NCBI GenBank assembly: GCA_037176905.1
Contig: JBBBWG010031975.1
Location: forward strand, 55,301 to 119,300
Origin: Azolla pinnata
Taxonomy: Eukaryota > Streptophyta > Polypodiopsida > Salviniales > Salviniaceae
DNA: 64,000 bases
Direction: 5' to 3'
The notes below the pieces were generated by a model. The model was given only the letters and a program-made list of their open reading frames with translations. It was not told the origin of the DNA and made no database searches. Shown piece after piece: positions 1-12,559 of this stretch (the first letter of the stretch is position 1; each line of letters starts with the position of its first letter). Both the position numbers and the translations under genes were made by a program.

Positions 1-1900
1 TATAAAATCTATTGCATTGCGTAACCATATTTCAAGATAATATCAAGTGATTAGTTTTAGAACCATTGTTAATTACTTGCTTAGTAATAAGGTCACTAAT
101 CATAACAACGATATGAATGGATCTTCAAATGCACATATGTGTAGCCTTAAATTTTTCTAATTTTTAAATAAGTGGAAAAAATTATCTTTTTTTAAGGATG
201 CTTATCACCATGGCTTTTTCCTGTACCAAACCTTTGATGATGCTTAGTAGTTTTCAAGTACTAAACTATACGATAATTTAATTGGTGGAGGTTGTTCTAA
301 AAATATTTTAGACACATGTGATCTAAGGATAAACACCTTATTCATATGGTAGATTCTTATACATATCTTATTGCACTTAACCATGGGTGCCTATGTTGAT
401 TTACACAAAATATGTCATGCATATAGTTTGCTTAAAAATTATTGTAAACTATTTTGACATTCTTTAATAGAAGGGGTAAAAATTTATTAAAAAAACTTTT
501 TAGAGACAAAATTAACTCAGAACTTCAACGTCCTTGACATTGTGTTAATTATGCAATCAAAAGAATCGTTTATCATATACATAGATGTTGATCTAAGTCA
601 AAATGATAGTCTAAAAGGTGTTCATCTTCATGGGTTGGGTTTTAACATTTGTTTTTTTCTTGCGGTAAAATTATTGCTATTTTATTTATTTATTTTATAA
701 GTATCTCTACGTGTTAGAAAGGATTCAATAGAGGACACAAGACAAAGTTCTTGTTTGGTTTCTCTATGCACTGCTTCCTTCTCTTCTCAGTTATTGATAT
801 CTCTAACCATTGCTCTAATACCAATTACTGTAATCTAGATCTTTTTGAGACTTCAGTACAAGACTATATACATAGAGGGATGTTTTCTAAGCACTGAAGA
901 GATCGTTTTCTTTTGAGCATGAAGATTAGTAATTTATGGTCTAGGGCTTTTATGGTAATTCGGCAAGCTAGTGATTTTTTTTGCATATGTAGATGTTAAC
1001 GAGATTGGGAAAGTTTTGCAATGGAGGTCAATCTAAAACTTAAAGGATGGAAAGTGCTCACAATTTTCAAACATATTCGAAGACAAGAGGATGTGTGTAA
1101 TCAACAAACTCCACTAGTTGGCAAACTGCATTTTGGGATTGATAAGGTATATCACCTGAACTTCTTTAAGAACTCTAGAATTTTTATGGTTCGCCTTGAT
1201 ATGCTAATATATTTGTGTTTTTAACTTTATCTTTTCATTTGCTTGGTTCGGTTCGATCGAGACCAAACTAGGGCCCATGCTACTTTACACGTGATTAGTT
1301 AGGTAGATGATACTTTAGGGTTTGACTTCTATGAAGAAGGGCATAATGTCTTGTAATCAAAGATACCTTGGTAGTGTCAGACATAGGGTAGTTGTAGATG
1401 AAGTTATTTTTAATGAGGACAAGTGATCTACCAATGTCTTTGATGCAATATGCCAATATATTGTGGGGGAGGGATTCGAATCGCTCTCGCATCTGCACTC
1501 GTGAAAACTGGCGCGGTGCAGATGGACAAAGCTGTGGCATTTCAAATATGGCTTTTAAGCCCCAAAGGATTGAACTGACGGTGCTAGCTGGCATTGAACT
1601 GGGATGATTTTACTTGTCCGTGGTATATATATTCCTCGCATTATAGCACCAACCAGGACTGGGAAGATGTACGATATGGCAAGCATTAGTGCTACTGTAA
1701 ATTTGGTCATGTTACGACGCAGCTGCAACAATAACCTCTGACTTTCCAGTTTAGGGTTAGGGTTTAAATCCCCCTTTTCCTCTATTTCATGTTCATTGCA
1801 AAGACACATGCTTCTAGTTGCTTCCCTGATGATGCCAGTTTCGCTTCCCTTCAATACCCCCAATCTGCTCGCGATTTCGATGCTAGTTATTAGCCAGCTG
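1..1900. other. AT-rich intergenic flank, no gene recognised
   Basis: This stretch is AT-rich with many stops in all frames. The longest open frames (about 100 codons near 1295-1863) carry no recognisable domain. A sequence resembling a tRNA T-loop (GATTCGAATC near 1473) has no surrounding cloverleaf. I see no supported feature here. Confidence 0.6.
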
Positions 1901-1960
1901 GGTCAGGTGCCTCGAGAACCACCACAACCTAGCAGATCGATCGCTCGATCGACCGATCGG

Positions 1961-2280
1961 AGCTTCGTTCGAGTTGCGACATGGAGCGGAAATCCTTGCA
2001 GGAATCTGCGCCAGAATCGACCGATCGGAACAACGTTAAGACGCAGGATTCGTTCCCTGCAAGCCTACAAACACCGGGAATCGATCAGAGCTTCGTTCGA
2101 ATTGCGACATGGAGCGAGATCCTGACAGGAATCTTTGTCAGAATCGACCGATCGGAACAACGTGAATTCGATCCCTGCAAGCCTACAAACACCAGAAACA
2201 CATGAACTGTTTATTCATGTAATCTTTTATTATTGATGTCTTCCACAGAATTCCCTTCCCTGCAAGCCTACAAACACCAC
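1961..2280. repeat. 128-bp imperfect tandem repeat
   Basis: Two adjacent copies begin with the same phrase (AGCTTCGTTCGA at 1961 and 2089), giving a 128-bp period. Each ends in a shared phrase containing TGCAAGCCTACAAACACC, and a third copy of that phrase lies near 2260. A (TTAA)n run follows at about 2296-2320. No coding signal is seen. Confidence 0.75.
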
Positions 2281-2496
2281 AAACACATGAACCATTTAAT
2301 TAATTAATTAATTAATTATTTAATCTCTTGATCTATTTATCCGTTTTTTTTCCGCCCTTAAAAAAAGGCCCAAGAAAAGAAAAGAGGGAAAAAAAAGAAA
2401 AAGAGAAAGAAAAAGCAAAAAATAGGGAAAAAAAGATGAAGGCCCTGTTTTTTTTCTTAAAAAAAAAAAAGCGGAGAAGAGAAAAAAAGAGGAAAT

Positions 2497-2650
2497 GCCA
2501 CGTCGCCGACCGACGTGGTAGGACCGCCGACGTGGCATGACACGTGGCACTGGCGTGGCGGGAATGCTGACGTGGCACCGACGTGGCAGTGAACGTGGCC
2601 GGGTCGTCCGACGTGGCATGCCACGTCACATGCCACGTCGGACGTCGCCT
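2497..2650. promoter_or_regulatory. Dense ACGTGGC (G-box/ABRE-like) cluster
   Basis: About ten ACGTGG or CCACGT cores fall within roughly 150 bp, for example near 2498, 2513, 2530, 2542, 2570, 2581, 2593, 2611, 2621 and 2633. Most read ACGTGGC, the core bound by plant bZIP (ABRE/G-box) and some bHLH factors. The cluster lies about 1.6 kb before the myosin start codon and just ahead of a CT-rich tract, so a promoter role for that gene is plausible. It could equally be a decayed tandem repeat whose unit happens to contain the core. Confidence 0.55.
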
Positions 2651-2659
2651 TCCTTTCCC

Positions 2660-4178
2660 GTTCCCTTCTCTCTTTTCTTTCTCCTTCTCTTTCTCTGCGA
2701 TCCGCTCCTGCGAAGCTTTCATCGCCATAGCCAAGCGAGCTTCCGAAGTTCAAACTTTTCCTCTTCTTCTTCTTCTTCTTCTTCTTCTTCTTCTTCTTCT
2801 TCTCCTTCTCCTTCTCCTCCTCCTCCTCCTCCTCCTCCTTCTTCTTCGGCCCGGAACGGTTTCTGCAGACGGTGAAACGCTTCGTCGCCATAGCCGGGGG
2901 GCGCCTTCTCCAGATTTCAAGTTCACAAGCCTGCCTCTCCATCTTCTTCCCCGGAGCTCCTCCTTTCGGGAGGAGATTACCGGCGCTTGGTTGGAGCTTC
3001 CATCGACAATCGCCTCGAGAAAAGTTTTGCTCACTCCTCGAATCTTCTCTCTCCTCAGCCTGACGAGCAACTTGGCTTCGTCCCCGTCGCGCCATAGCCA
3101 GAGAGATCCAGCTGAACTGCCGGGCAAGAGCTCAACGCCTCTCTGCCGCCGCCTTCTTCCTCGCCGAATCCACGTGGCATGATCAGAAGCTTTGAAGAAA
3201 CGCCATCGCCAGCTAGCTACTTCCGTAGAAGCACAGATTAGATTGCTCTATCGAAGCCGTTTGCTGCTTTCTGCTTATTCTTCTTCCTCTTCCTTCTAGT
3301 TTGCTGAAAGAAACAGCTCTCTAATCGGGGAACATTTCGAAACGCCATCGCCAGAAGGCTCCACAAGAACATTTCTCACACACACTCTCTCAGACACACA
3401 CCCTCTCAGACACACACATTCACTTCACTGTGCTCTCTATCCCCTCTCTCCTGAAGAATTTACTGTGCATGAGCTTTACCGGCCTAGCCATAGCTTGCGA
3501 GCCAGCATTTGCTTCTTCTGTATCTGGATCCGAACTTCATCTTCTTTGCTTCGTCCAGTCGTTTCTGGCTTTTCTGCTTCTTTACTTCTTGCATCCCTTT
3601 TCCCTTCCTTCCGTAGATTGTTCCTCACTTTCGTTCACTTGACGGATATTCCACTTCAAGGAGTTGATCCTATCTCTCCGTAGCACTAATCAGATCGCTT
3701 CATTTTGCTTGGCGATCTTCTCCCTGCGTTAAGAAAGCTCCATTTTGTTTTCGATCCTCCATTTCCCTGCACAGTTTCTCCGGTGGCGATGGAATTCTCG
3801 AAGGGACGGAGCGTCTTTTCGGCTTCCGTGCTCAATTAGTAAGCCCCTGCATTTTTCAGTTTCGCAGTTCTGTCTGATTAGTTACTGCGCAGTTTGAGTT
3901 GGATGGAGAAGGAAGGAGAGAGAACTCTGCTTTGCTTATCCTTCCGTTTCTCCATCTGATTCTGCGTTTTTGCATCTCTCACGGTTTGGAGAACACGCAG
4001 CTTAAGTTCTTCCTGATTCCCATTGAGATCAAAGACAAGAAGAACTGATATTCTTTTTCTTGTGCTTCTCGCCATACCTATGCCCTCTTTTTTCTGCTCT
4101 TTCTTTTGCTAACCCAACCGAAGGTTGCTGTAGCTGTTGAAAGGTTTAACAATCTGTCGATAACTTTGAAGACGATAA
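2660..4178 (+). other. CT-rich leader region before the myosin gene
   Basis: A (TTC)n/(TCC)n tract occupies about 2757-2850. The words CGCCATAGCC or CGCCATCGCC recur near 2723, 2886, 3091, 3201, 3345 and 3486, and CA-rich repeats lie near 3378-3420. Open frames here are simple-sequence Arg, Ser or Leu runs. The region probably contains the promoter and 5' untranslated part, perhaps with an intron, but the transcription start cannot be placed. Confidence 0.4.
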
Positions 4179-7100
4179 ATGGCTCGAAGTACACTTGAGC
4201 TACTGTTAGACTCGATTAAAGACAAAGAAGAAGGATCTGCAGAGGAGCTTCCATGGCTACCCAAGAGGCCTCTTTCCAGAGCTCGTTTACCTTCCAGCAA
4301 AGTTAGATCATCTCTGTTGTCCGGGGAGCACAATCTCAGCCGATCTAATGGAAATCTATTACTTCAGACATCGTCCACGATGGATAATTCTCCTTCTAAA
4401 GAGACAGATGGATCTTTAGCGAGTGAGACAAGTGTTCGCTTGCTGTCTGAGAAAGATCACAACGTCACTCGGAGTCATGTGACAAGTGGCATGGCTATAT
4501 CGGATGTAGATAGAAAGAAGAGGAATGATTGCAGAATCTATGGAAACTCCGTGGAGAAGGAAGGACGATCAGAGGGAATGGATGCGGGAAGTCAACATAA
4601 ACCAAAGACATTTTCCACTGATAAGGAATCCATGAATTTAGTTAAGAAACAAAAGTCGTCATCAGAAGAACAAGGTAGCATAAAGAAAAGGAAGAGAGAC
4701 TCGGTGCTCGCTTGGAGAAAGGTGCTTAATCACATTGTTTCACATCTTTAGTTTGGTATAAGGGTTGTTATTTAGTTTCACATGATGTTATTATTTAGTA
4801 TAAGGGTTTGGTATTCACTGTATTTTTTCCGTGTTGAAGAAGCCAAATGCACAGCAGAATTCTCATTTAAAGAGAATCTTCTATTCATACTTGTACATTT
4901 GGCCTTAGTTTCGACTCTAGAGAAACCTTTAGAATATCATGAAATGACCAAGAAATCATATCTTAATGTTGCTACAGGGTTCTCGGGTATGGTTTCTGAA
5001 CCAAGAGTGTAAATGGATTCAAGGCGTTATCCAGTCAACTGATGATTTGGAGTCCACTGTTTCCCTACGAGATGGACAGGTGGGTGCTTCTCTTTTCATT
5101 TCAAAGAGCTGAGTTCTTTGGATGGTGTGGTCTTTTGTTGTAAACCTCAGCTTTCTGTGTGAATCCCAGTAGCAGTATCATCTAAGGGTTATTGCAGAAT
5201 AAAGTCATTAATAGGCACGGTTTGATGGGCATGTGTATTGTAAAAATGCATTCTGTTGAGGTTGATCAATGTTTTTACAAATATATTTTTCACTATCTGT
5301 GCTTGTATGTGTACATTTTGCCGGAAAGTTTTACGTCTCATGTATCTAGCTACAACATCATTCTTTTTTCATGTGTTTGATGTGATATTTATATCCTGTC
5401 ACCAATTTGTACACTGATGTTTTGTTATTTTAATGTTCAAGTCTCTATAATAGAATGTTCTTATGAGCCATTACATAACAGGTTATAAGTGTGCAGTACA
5501 ACATGCTTCTTCCGGCAAACCCAAGTGTTCTCGATGATGTTGATGATCTTATTCAGCTTAGCTACATCAACGACCCATCAATTTTACATGTTCTGCAGAG
5601 AAGATATGAGATGGGCAAGATTTATGTAAGCTATGAGCTTCATTTGAAAAATTGGTACTAATGTTGAGATGTGGATTTATGCTGGAATTTTGGCCTTTGT
5701 AGACAAGAGCTGGGTCTATGCTGATTGCAATTGCTTCGTCCATGGGAAAGCAATCTGATAAAGGAGAAGCTTTCGGAACTACAGAACAACCTCATCTTCA
5801 TGTTCATGCAATATTGGACAATGCGTTCAAAGCAATGAAGAGAGGTATCATTTATGATTCAGTGTCAATTTTTACTTATTTGATGGTCTGGATATAAAGC
5901 TGAGGTTATACTTGTATCTGTCATGTATCAGATGGGATGAACCAATCAGTCATCATTAGGTATGTGAGTCATTGATGTAACTATGAACTTGACTAACAAA
6001 CTTGACAGTTGCTAGTTATATAGAAATTTCAGTGTCAAATAAATACTGTATTTGATTTTTAATGAGGTATACTCCTAGGTTACTACGAAATCATCCATTT
6101 TCTGTGAAAATTGCATGTTTTGGAGATTCATATGACATGAATGGATAAAAATATCTTGTTTCAGTGGTGAAAATGACGTTGATAAGTCAGAAACCATAAG
6201 AGCAGCTCTGCAACATTTGGCTTCTTGTGGAGCCAATCCTGTACTACTAAAGCTATTGTCAGCAGCTCAGACTATTCTGGGAGCTTTTACTTCTGCAAAG
6301 CTATCTGACAAAACAAATGTAAATTGTGCGGTAGTTCTCCACATCAACTTAGTTATTTGCAACATTATATATTTATGATTTATTCATCAAAAGATAGTTT
6401 TCGGCATAAGGAGAGAATGATTTCTGTGGTTTTCAGGGGGAAACGATAGATTTATATTACAACAAGTTTGGAATTTTAACAGGTGCTGAATGGAAAACTG
6501 GTAAGGATTTTTTATGCTGGGCACGTTTTATTTATATATCTTAAACTCTTTGACTTGAGATTATTTCTAATTTCTTGCCGTTTATCTTTTTATGTGGTGC
6601 TCATCCAACTCAAAGTTTTGTTTGAGAAGGTAAGATACAAGGTGAAAGATTGAGTTTAAGCACTGTTTTAGTATCCAAAATTTCTTCATACCATTATTTT
6701 GATACTGTTATCTCATAAATTTTGTTGCAGTCAAGAGTTGTACAGCGAGATGAGGGGGAACAGTCATACAATATTTTTTACCAGCTCTGTGAAGGGGCAG
6801 ATTCTGTCCTGAGAGGTGGTACTTTATCTAGAAACCAGTTGTGTTTCGTTCAGATCCAAATGCTTAGCCTGTATTGGGTTTTGTATGTGTTCACAGAGAA
6901 GTTGAATCTTTTGAATGCAAGAGGATTTGATTATTTGAGCAAGAGTGGGCTGGGTTTTGTGAATGGAACCGATTATTGTTCTCAATTTCAGTCTATTATT
7001 GTGAGTGGAGAGCACTTTGTGTTATTCTTTTCTTCCTATTTGTATTATGCTTTTATGAGAATTCGTCAAGGGTGCTCAATTCTATCTTTCTTTAGGATTC

Positions 7101-10100
7101 CTTTTGTGCCTTAGGAATCAATAAGCAAGAGCAAGAACATATCTTTATGTTGCTCGGAGCAATCCTTTGGCTTGGAAACATCTCATTACCTGCACCTGAT
7201 AATAGAAGACAAGGTATGGTTCTAAATATAAATAGCATTCAAATTATCTTTTAACATCAATGTCTAGTGTAACCGCATGTGGTTGCTGTATACACAGCTT
7301 TGGAAAATGCTGCAATGTTGCTTCAATGTTCTGTGGAGCAGCTATTAAAAGCCCTTTCTGACACTGAGCGTGATCCAGCCAGAGTGAGTTTTCCATTTTC
7401 TTAGTAAAAGGGCTTTTTACTGAAGGACCTGTGTGATTGATATGTAAATCTACTTCATGCTATGTGCAGGAGATGGCTGCCAAGGATCTAATGGCTCAAC
7501 ATATGTATGCAAGGTTACTTCGGTGGCTCATAAACAAAATCAACAAGGTCTTGAAGTCTGATATTACTGGAGAGTGTAAGTTTATCACAATTGTCAATAT
7601 GCCGGATTTTGGATCATCAAAGGTATGCAATCAGTTTTCTGTATGAGTGATATATTCTATAAGATGTGAGGCTCATGATTATTGGCTGCAGAGGAAGGGA
7701 TTGGGTGGTTTGCTTGTGAACTATTCATATGAATACTTGCAGCAATTTACAAAGGACCATTTGTCTCAGCCAGAAGAAGAGGTAACACCATTTTGCATCG
7801 TTATAGCTAAATATGGTAGCATCATATGATGACTATCCATTTTCTGTGTTAATGCTTAAATTTGGATTCATAATTTGAAATTTGCAGCATATGTTTTGTG
7901 GACAACGTAGGATTGGTTTTGCACCAAATGCTGTTATTGAGTTTCTGGAGCAGGTTTTATATTTCATCACAACTCCAAATTAAATTTAATGAGCTGTATA
8001 AAATATGGCATCAGAGCCACTTTATTTAGCAATGAGGTTGTTCATTTTCAACGAAGCATTGTGTCTTTTGTCAGGTGTTATTTCCCTTTTTGGAAGATGT
8101 GCCTAAAGGAAACACTACACAAAGATTAGAAACACTCATAGCAAACAGCACTTGCTGCAAACAGAAAAACGGCCATGAATTCTCAATATATCACATTTTT
8201 CAAGAGGTAATGTTTCTATAATATCGAAAATTAGGTTTTTGCTTAATCAATGAATATTTGGTTTAAAGATCCCGTGCATACAGGTGACTTATTGTAGCAA
8301 GTCAATTATAGAGGGAACCAACAACTATGTTGGGCCTGAACTTCTTCAAATCTTAAACTCCTGCTCGTCTTGGATGCCACATACTGCAGAAACATGTGAT
8401 TCTGATGAATCATATTTGGAGATGCCATTTACCTCCACATGCCAGGTCATAGAAAAAACAAATTTTCCTCATTTATGCGTGTTCTAAAATTTTTGTATAT
8501 TGATTATTGGCAATAAGCTGTGGACTCATGTGGGTATTCTTACTGTTCGTGCAAGGGGTTTACAGGAATGGGTACAACAAATGATGCAGCAGCTACGCAA
8601 CAGCACTCCACGCTTTGTACTGTGCATTATGCCTTCTAAATCACTGTCCACAATGTCGTTTGATCAGGAATTCGTTCTTAATCAATTGCAGTTGAACCGA
8701 GTCACAGAAGCAGTTAGAGCACTGAGAACAGGATGCATGGAGCAGATGTCGCACCAGCTATTTGCACACAGGTATAGGTGGTCGATTGTCTAGGGTTGAA
8801 GGTACAGTTTTACTCTAAAACCCTTATAGTTCCATATTTATATTCCTTTACCCAACACTGCAGGTTTGGTATTCTGCTTGCACCAGGTGGTGCAACTGGA
8901 CATGATGCGCTTGGTGTATGCATAGGAGTACTACAGAGGCTTAATATTCCGCCTTACATGTATCGGGTGGGCTTGAGAAACATATTTTTCCACCCAGAAC
9001 AGGTAAGTCTCGCTACATTAGGGAACTTGATGGAATTAACATACTGAGATATTTTAATTTCCACTCTTAACAGATAAGTCTTGTTATATTGGACAATATA
9101 TGAGCTTAGTCTAGAAAAATACGTAGACAGATTATTATATACCACAATCAACCAGACACTTAGACCAGAATAGAACGAATTTCATAATAGCTAATCAAAT
9201 AATAAAAATGGCCTATGATTTTCTCCTACAAGACGGAAGTTTTCCAGATGAAGTAGTACATAATATTAAAGTAGGAAGAAGTAACCATGGGAAATGTGTA
9301 GCCAAAGTCCTTGTCAAAGTACAGCTAGCCAAAAGGTGGTTTTCTGTGCTATGTTTATGCCATATTTATTGTAAATTGTATTGGCGTGTTAACTATAGAA
9401 AAACATGCTATTTTTGAGAGATGATTTTTGTCTATAGTTAGTTTTAGGAATGTTACTGACACGTTTTTCCCAAAAAGATTGATAAGCTGGAGGATACCTA
9501 CAAAAGGTTTCTAGATGGGATTGTGGCAGTTCAGAAGACATTTAGAGGCCACAAAGTCCGCCACAGTTTCAAGAAACAGAAAAGTGCATCAAAACTGATA
9601 CAAGCTGGTGAATATTGAAACCCATCTGCAATGCATATTATCTTGATGTTGTTTTAAACTATATAGATGTTTTACAAGTTGTGTGTATCTTTGTAATAAG
9701 GTAAACAGTTTTTCTGGAATTTTGAATGCATAAATATTAACTTTTTGGTGTTCCATGATCATCCTCTCACCAGTTGTACGAGGATGGTTGGCCAGGAAAT
9801 CATTGGCACATCCAACTGTTGCTGTGCATATGGACAGGTTAATTGTCAAAAAAGATAAAGTGAATGGGGACATGGTAACCCAAGTTCAAGCAACTGGAAA
9901 TGGCGATGTCAAATATACAAATAAGGTAAGGTGTTACAATAGTCTTTAAAAGAGTTTAATGCCTTTAAAATTCTACAGTAGTAATGCATAAAAATGAGAA
10001 TAGGGTGAGACCGGTGTCATGTAAATCGACGAGGACACGTGAAAGCCGAGGTAAGACCACCGGGGTCTTGGACCAGAAAATGCCAAGAGTTCTAGAAGAT

Positions 10101-11651
10101 CTCTTATTGAAGATACTAGAATAATTCTAATAAGAATTTATTAAACAAGGATGTTTACAATTAACATGAAAGCATGAGATTAATGGGAATATTGAGAGGA
10201 GAGATTAGGGTTTTGGTATTAAGAGATTAGAGCTAGAATAAAAGAGATTAGAATAAGAGAGATTAGGGTTTTGATATTAAAAAATTAGAGGTAGAATAGG
10301 AGAGATTTGAGTTTGGTTTTGAGAGATTAGAGTTGAATTAGGAGAGTTTAAGGTTTTGGTTTTGAGAGATTAGAGTGAGAATAGGAGAGATTAGATATGA
10401 GTTTTACTCCCCCCCCCCCTTTTCTCTGAGCTCTCCCTCACTTAGCTCTTCTTATAGTTTGAATGCTCTAGTCTTCACAATCTTCATCATGTGTCATTGC
10501 TCCGAGTTTGAACGCTCTAGTCTTCACAATCTTCATCGTGTGTCATTGCTCCTAGTTTGAACGCTCTAGTCTTTACAATCTTCATTGTATGTCATAGCTT
10601 CTGATCCTTCATACCTTGCGTCATAAATATCTTGTAACTGGCTCATTTGTTTGGTTTTCATCCAGTCATATGCTTTATGGAAAAGAAATAAATACAATGT
10701 TACTAATACATCAAGAGGCTAGTGTTATAAAGGCCAGACTAATTGTGATCCAAGTTAAAGGTATTTAATTTTCAAAAGGTTGACCCTTTAATTAAGACTG
10801 CACTATATTGTCTTTGGAATTGGTATCTTCAAGGTGTGTAAGATCTTTATGCTTCATAACAATCGCATACAGTGGTCATGAGAGCTTGCATCCTGTGCTG
10901 GGTCTTGGATATTTAGACAAATTCTTGTGCAGAGAATCCTTATCTACTACTTCCGTGCTAAGAGTTACCATATTTTCACTGAAATGTTTTCTGTCTCAGT
11001 AAGAGATCTTCTGTTGGACTGCAGGTAGATGATCTCAACATCAAAGGGTTGGCTAATAAATGTAATAGAGGACAAGATTGGCAGGGTGGGCAGGACGAAA
11101 TGCGAGCTGCATTGCAAAGAAAAGAAGAAGAGAATGCTATCTTACAACAGACTGTAAAGGAATATGAGAGAAAATGGGTATCCTATGAAGCCAAAATGAA
11201 ATCAATGGAGGAAATGTGGATGAAACAGATAGCTACGCTACAACAGAATCTTAGTGACACAGCAAAGGGTATTGTGAAGTATGGTGAGCAAGATGGTGGT
11301 TCAGTACATCACTCTGAAGGAAATACCCCTGATGTCACTCCTCGTTCTGAAACCAATACTAGTAGAAGCGAATTCAATCCAAGTAGATCTGTGATAAACC
11401 AGTTGGCTAGGGAGCTAGAACAACGCACACAAGTATTCAATGACGATGTCGGTTTCCTTGTCGAAGTGAAATCAGGACCTGTAGAAGCAAATTTCAAGCC
11501 AAGTGAGGAGCTTCAGAAATTGAACCTGAAGTTTGAGTTATGGAAAAAGGATTTCAAAGTCAGGTTGAAGGAGACTAAGAACATCTTAAAGAAGCTCGGG
11601 AAGTCTGATTCGGCCGAAGCAAAGAAGAAGAAATGGTGGGGTGTGAAGTGA
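4179..11651 (+). CDS. Class VIII myosin-like protein with degenerate motor ATPase loops (22 exons, 1136 aa)
   Basis: Exons: 4179-4721, 5008-5079, 5482-5625, 5703-5844, 5932-5959, 6165-6318, 6437-6500, 6616-6629, 6731-6815, 6897-7000, 7096-7213, 7298-7383, 7470-7622, 7692-7781, 7888-7953, 8075-8206, 8284-8445, 8566-8771, 8864-9002, 9478-9607, 9774-9925 and 11025-11651. All junctions are GT-AG and phases match throughout. The N-terminus (RSTLELLLDSIK, PLSRARLPS) and the tail (LNLKFELWKKDFKVRLKETK, ending KKWWGVK) are class VIII signatures. Motor landmarks include LLPANPSVLDDVDDLIQLSY, EKSRVVQRDEGEQSYNIFYQ and TPRFVLCIMPSK. Two IQ-like motifs (VQKTFRGHKVR, IQAVVRGWLAR) lie at about residues 851-886, followed by a short coiled coil. 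The P-loop GESGAGKT is GENDVDKS (311-318), switch I NxNSSR is absent (about 353-366), and switch II DIYGFE is NMPDFG (561-566). Class VIII myosins act on actin at plasmodesmata, endosomes and the phragmoplast. This one looks unable to hydrolyse ATP, so it may be an actin tether or a dying gene, although no frame break is seen. Confidence 0.9.
9998..10680. repeat. Repeat-rich insertion inside myosin intron 21
   Basis: The 1.1-kb intron 9926-11024 is much larger than most other introns of the gene. It contains a purine-rich array of GAGAGATTAGGGTTTTG-like words (about 10195-10400), a C10 run near 10406, and a three-copy 49-bp tandem repeat starting at 10457, 10506 and 10555. No transposase or reverse transcriptase is visible. 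It looks like expanded or inserted repetitive DNA. Confidence 0.65.
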
Positions 11652-12555
11652 TCGAGAAGGCATAAGGAAACATCAGCAGCAAACCAGATGAGGAGAGGTG
11701 CAGCTGTACTGTTGTATGTATAGATGGAAACCCCGTATATCCACCGGATGCAGTTAATCAACGAGCGTCTTGGCTGATGCATTCTTTTGGAAGCATTTTT
11801 TGTGTGTAGAAGGAAGGCTTGGATCAAACAAAATATGTCGGTTACTATTCGAATAGCTTGCTCGCAGGAGGAATAAGCAAAACCCACTGGTGACAAGGAA
11901 GAAAATTCTCCAACCATGTGTCAATTATCGAACTGCCAAGGGGTTATTCCAATGGATTTACCGAGATGTATCGACAGGTAACTAACTCTATCAGTGTTTG
12001 GCATTGTAATATTCCCTTTTGCCATGGCAATATCTTTCTTCCTTGTTCATGTTTGTGTATCGCATTTGCTTCTACCACATTGTAATCTTTCCCTTCCTCG
12101 TCGCTAATGTATTCTTACATAAATCTCATTGTAATCTTCCTCATTTTTGGCAGAGTATATAATTATCAATTTGAAATCTTCTCCATTTTCGAGCAAATTC
12201 ATGACAGAGTACCACAATTAGTAAATCTTTCCCCATTTATTTCGAGTCCTATATTTGTTTCTGTGATCTGATGCTGTCATTCTTTGAGCCTGAAATTCCA
12301 GAGTGCCGGAAGCTGAAGAGCTATAATAGAGCTAATATAAGCGTAAAATTGGGAGCAATTTTTATTACCTTGCATTGATCAGACTGGTGAGTTCGACAAT
12401 TTGGTCGGTTGAGTTCGATTCTACGATCGGACATCAGTGAAATCCAAGAAGTTGAAACAGTGCATCGGCTTGAATTGGTCGAACTGATTACCCGGGTCGA
12501 TTGTACGAATTAACATTAAAATCGGATGTTTTGCAATCTGAGAAGCCATGAATTT
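11652..12555. other. 3' flank of the myosin gene
   Basis: AT-rich sequence holding the probable myosin 3' untranslated region, with several TGTAATC and AATAAA-like words between about 12000 and 12200. No further coding feature is seen before the AAACCCT array. Confidence 0.4.
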
Positions 12556-12559
12556 CATT

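Noticed and set aside
1450-1620. Possible tRNA gene (GATTCGAATC T-loop-like word)
   Set aside because: No acceptor stem, D arm or anticodon arm can be drawn around it on either strand.
2320-3182. Long open frames rich in Arg, Lys, Ser or Leu on both strands
   Set aside because: They are translations of (TTC)n and A-rich simple sequence. They overlap in several frames and carry no domain.
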